A stretch of DNA of 8,394 nt from Candidatus Sodaliphilus limicaballi (GTDB lineage: Bacteria; Bacteroidota; Bacteroidia; Bacteroidales; Muribaculaceae), in contig JAGHSP010000130.1 of NCBI GenBank assembly GCA_018065815.1, positions 1 through 8,394 of the forward strand. Reading direction: 5' to 3'. Within the stretch, counting starts at the first letter, position 1. Every line of letters begins with the position of its first letter. The notes under the pieces were generated by a model. The model made no database searches and had not been told where the DNA came from. It worked only from the letters and a program-made list of their open reading frames with translations. The position numbers were made by a program, and so were the translations under genes. Below, piece after piece: positions 6,950 to 8,394 of this stretch.

Positions 6950-7600
6950 ATGAAACAAATAGACTTGCTCCTTGCAGAGAAACTATTGAGAATCAGTGCG
7001 ATTAAGTTACAACCCACACTTCCGTTTGTATGGGCATCGGGATGGAATTCCCCCATCTATACCGACAATCGTCGCACGCTTTCTTACCCCGACGTGCGCA
7101 ACTTCATCAAGGTGCAACTCTCACGCATCATCATGGAGAACTTTGGCGATGCCGAGGTGGTGGCTGGCGTTGCAACCGGTGCAATCGCGCAGGGTGCTCT
7201 CGTGGCCGACACGTTGAACCTGCCTTTTGTTTATGTGCGCTCTACACCCAAAGACCATGGTTTGGAAAACCTCATCGAGGGCAACATCAAGCCCGGGCAG
7301 AAGGTGGTGATCGTTGAAGACCTTGTCTCTACCGGCAAGAGCAGTCTCAAGGCTGCGCAGGCTGTTAAGGATGCTGGAGGAGAAGTCGTGGGTATGGTTG
7401 CAATCTTCACTTACGAATTCCCTGTGGCGACACAGGCGTTTGAAGATGCTGGTGTCAAACTGCTCACTATCAGCAACTACACAGCAATGATTCAGGCAGC
7501 GGTAGAGACCAACTACATCAAGGAGAGCGACATCGAGACACTGCACCAGTGGCGTGAAGATCCCGAGCACTGGGTTCCCGCTGGTATGACTATTGACTAA
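6950..7600 (+). CDS. pyrE: Orotate phosphoribosyltransferase
   Basis: PyrE transfers a phosphoribosyl group from PRPP to orotate, giving orotidine 5'-monophosphate, the fifth step of de novo pyrimidine synthesis, in the cytoplasm. The 216-residue protein is of normal length. It has the N-terminal hood region with FVWASGWNSPIYTDNR (orotate side), a core strand VVAGVATGAIAQG, and the flexible catalytic loop R97-S-T-P-K101-D-H103-G. The PRPP-binding motif is VVIVEDLVSTGKSS at 119-132. In enteric OPRT the loop reads R-K-x-x-K-D-H, so the first lysine is serine here. I believe this is common in this branch of the family and not a defect, since the R, second K, D and H are kept. It has its own promoter and is followed 25 bases later by the SRPBCC gene, probably in one transcript. 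No attenuator-like leader is visible. Confidence 0.96.
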   Translation: MKQIDLLLAEKLLRISAIKLQPTLPFVWASGWNSPIYTDNRRTLSYPDVRNFIKVQLSRIIMENFGDAEVVAGVATGAIAQGALVADTLNLPFVYVRSTPKDHGLENLIEGNIKPGQKVVIVEDLVSTGKSSLKAAQAVKDAGGEVVGMVAIFTYEFPVATQAFEDAGVKLLTISNYTAMIQAAVETNYIKESDIETLHQWREDPEHWVPAGMTID

Positions 7601-7625
7601 TCTCTATTTATAGAAAACCGAGTAA

Positions 7626-8069
7626 ATGGACAAATTCAAAAGCGATGCACACTGCATCAACACTAGCATAAACACTGTGTTCAGCAAACTCTCTGATCCC
7701 AGTCTTTACAAGAAACTCATCGACGAGAACGCCGACCGCCTGCCCGAGGAGGCTCGCAAAAACCTCGACAAACTCAAGTTTGAGGGCGACCACATTGACA
7801 TCGAGAGCCCCATGGGAGCCATTTCTTTTGGCATCAACCACGCGGCAACTGTGGCACCCAAGGAGATTGTGTACTCGGCGCTCAACTCGCCAGTGAAATT
7901 CAACCTCGTGATCAAGCTCAAAGAACTCTCGGAAAATTCAACCGAGCTTGTTTCGATTCTTGAAGCCGACCTGCCATTCTTTGTCAAGACAATGGTAAGC
8001 CCGCAGATCACCGAGGCTGCCAAGCAGTTCGGCAAAGTGCTGGCATCGCTCCCCTACGACACGCTTTGA
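7626..8069 (+). CDS. SRPBCC-fold (START-like) small protein
   Basis: This 147-residue protein has no signal peptide or membrane segment, so it is probably cytoplasmic. I recognise it as the small SRPBCC family protein that commonly follows pyrE in Bacteroidales. The fold has a helix-grip shape with a hydrophobic cavity for lipids, polyketides or similar ligands. The N-terminal part (residues 1-30, INTSINTVFSKLSDPSLYKKL) resembles the start of such proteins, where a strand is followed by 'vf-~l~dp~~~~~~'. Strands around residues 52-110 alternate hydrophobic and charged residues (HIDIESPMGAISFGIN, FNLVIKLKE, TELVSILEADLP). The C-terminal helix is about residues 117-142 (MVSPQITEAAKQFGKVLASL). 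The ligand and function are unknown. Its 25-base gap from pyrE and shared strand suggest co-transcription, ending at the terminator near 8146-8181. Confidence 0.85.
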   Translation: MDKFKSDAHCINTSINTVFSKLSDPSLYKKLIDENADRLPEEARKNLDKLKFEGDHIDIESPMGAISFGINHAATVAPKEIVYSALNSPVKFNLVIKLKELSENSTELVSILEADLPFFVKTMVSPQITEAAKQFGKVLASLPYDTL

Positions 8070-8070
8070 C

Positions 8071-8085
8071 CAGGTGTTGCACCTG
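8071..8085 (+). other. Hairpin just after the SRPBCC stop codon
   Basis: CAGGTG (8071-8076) and CACCTG (8080-8085) form a perfect 6-base stem around a TTG loop, beginning two bases after the stop codon (8067-8069). No T-run follows, so it is not a classic terminator. It may protect the mRNA 3' end or be part of a longer structured 3' region. Confidence 0.5.
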
Positions 8086-8094
8086 TGGCGTGGG

Positions 8095-8110
8095 TCTAGG
8101 TACCGCTAGA
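8095..8110 (+). other. Second small hairpin in the 3' region
   Basis: TCTAG (8095-8099) pairs with CTAGA (8106-8110) around the 6-base loop GTACCG. The stem is short and AT-rich, so this is marginal alone. It gains interest from lying between the hairpin at 8071 and the terminator at 8146. Confidence 0.35.
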
Positions 8111-8145
8111 TATCATACATTATGTTTTTATAGATTGTAGATTTT

Positions 8146-8181
8146 GTGAGGCGTCGCTGCGAAGTGCCGTCTCACTTTTTT
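8146..8181 (+). terminator. Rho-independent terminator of the pyrE-SRPBCC unit
   Basis: GTGAGGCG (8146-8153) pairs with CGTCTCAC (8168-8175), giving an 8-base stem with one G-T wobble. It closes a 14-base loop that may pair further internally. Six T residues follow at 8176-8181, then CTT. The polarity fits plus-strand transcripts coming from pyrE and the SRPBCC gene. The minus-strand side lacks a T-run, so it is one-directional. Confidence 0.8.
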
Positions 8182-8204
8182 CTTGCAAAAGATGCTGGCC
8201 GCCA

Positions 8205-8229
8205 GGGTGTTAAACGTCGCCCAGTTTTT
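8205..8229 (+). terminator. Weaker second terminator-like hairpin
   Basis: GGGTG (8205-8209) can pair with CGCCC (8218-8222), with one G-T wobble and an 8-base loop. AG and five T residues (8225-8229) follow. It is shorter than the terminator at 8146. It could be a back-up terminator, or chance pairing in a GC-rich patch. Confidence 0.4.
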
Positions 8230-8327
8230 ACTATTTAGTTCCTCTTCCACAAAAAAACGGACTCTGATTTTCAACTACTTATGATTTTGTTATATAGAAG
8301 ACACAAAGAGTTTTCTTTTTACTGAAA

Positions 8328-8357
8328 GAAATTAACCGAAATTAAAAGAAATTTTAG
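8328..8357 (+). repeat. Three GAAATT units at exact 10-base spacing
   Basis: GAAATTAACC (8328-8337), GAAATTAAAA (8338-8347) and GAAATTTTAG (8348-8357) begin with the same six bases and repeat every 10 bases, about one helical turn. Phased AAATT tracts like these tend to bend DNA. The position, near the window edge and after the terminators, would suit an upstream promoter element or a regulator site of a gene beyond 8394. This is inference. Confidence 0.5.
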
Positions 8358-8394
8358 GCAACTATATACTATTTGACTCCGAGATGCTTAAGAA

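Larger units (their letters stand above)
8070..8394. other. Non-coding region downstream of the SRPBCC gene
   Basis: I see no supportable protein gene in these 325 bases on either strand. The left part (to about 8230) contains four predicted hairpins, described as separate entries. The right part is AT-rich and holds the 10-base periodic repeat. I found no clear TAnnTTTG box on either strand here, and no tRNA-like fold. Confidence 0.7.

Noticed and set aside
7121..7570. 149-codon open frame on the minus strand inside pyrE
   Set aside because: It is fully antisense to pyrE and has no recognisable features.
8195..8205. Inverted repeat CTGG-CCG-CCAG as a separate hairpin
   Set aside because: The stem is only four bases with a three-base loop, and it conflicts with the better pairing of the second terminator.
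8384..8394. ATG CTT AAG at the right edge as a possible gene start
   Set aside because: Only three codons are visible, with no promoter box at a suitable distance, so a start cannot be supported.
8364..8394. Possible end of a minus-strand gene entering from the right
   Set aside because: Minus-strand frames do reach stop codons within about 30 bases, but so few residues remain that nothing distinguishes a real C-terminus from chance.

Overview
The window looks like a chromosomal housekeeping region from a member of the Bacteroidales. The roughly 50% GC coding DNA suggests Muribaculaceae or a relative, but that family-level placement is inference. Three things support Bacteroidota: promoter-like TAnnTTTG boxes upstream of several genes, start codons without clear Shine-Dalgarno sequences, and gene families typical of the phylum (DUF6089, DUF6242, and a BamA followed by an OmpH/Skp-like chaperone). 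No mobile element, CRISPR array, tRNA or rRNA is visible.

The left two thirds (1-5793) is one tightly spaced minus-strand block. In transcription order it holds a DUF6242 lipoprotein (4318-5793), a DUF6089 beta-barrel protein (3637-4308), uppS (2849-3598), bamA (171-2819) and the first 36 codons of an ompH/skp-like chaperone (1-110, cut by the window edge). The gaps are 9, 38, 29 and 60 bases, so this is probably one envelope-biogenesis operon. UppS makes the lipid carrier for peptidoglycan and surface glycans. BamA inserts outer-membrane proteins. The Skp-like protein escorts those proteins across the periplasm. The two DUF proteins are uncharacterised envelope proteins.

A 207-base divergent region (5794-6000) carries a promoter-like box on each strand and some short direct repeats. 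To its right is a plus-strand group: prmC (6001-6846), then, behind its own promoter, pyrE (6950-7600) and a small SRPBCC-fold protein (7626-8069). From memory, many Bacteroides genomes have recX between prmC and pyrE and argH after the SRPBCC gene. Neither is seen at those places here.

The last 325 bases (8070-8394) hold no supportable gene. They contain two short hairpins, a good rho-independent terminator, a weaker second one, and an AT-rich tail with three GAAATT units repeated exactly every 10 bases.

I see no clear novel multi-gene system. The points most worth checking are the Tyr/Asn-rich loop in BamA, the conserved but uncharacterised DUF6242-DUF6089 pair, the structured 3' region after the SRPBCC gene, and the small shared motifs and hairpins between the envelope genes.
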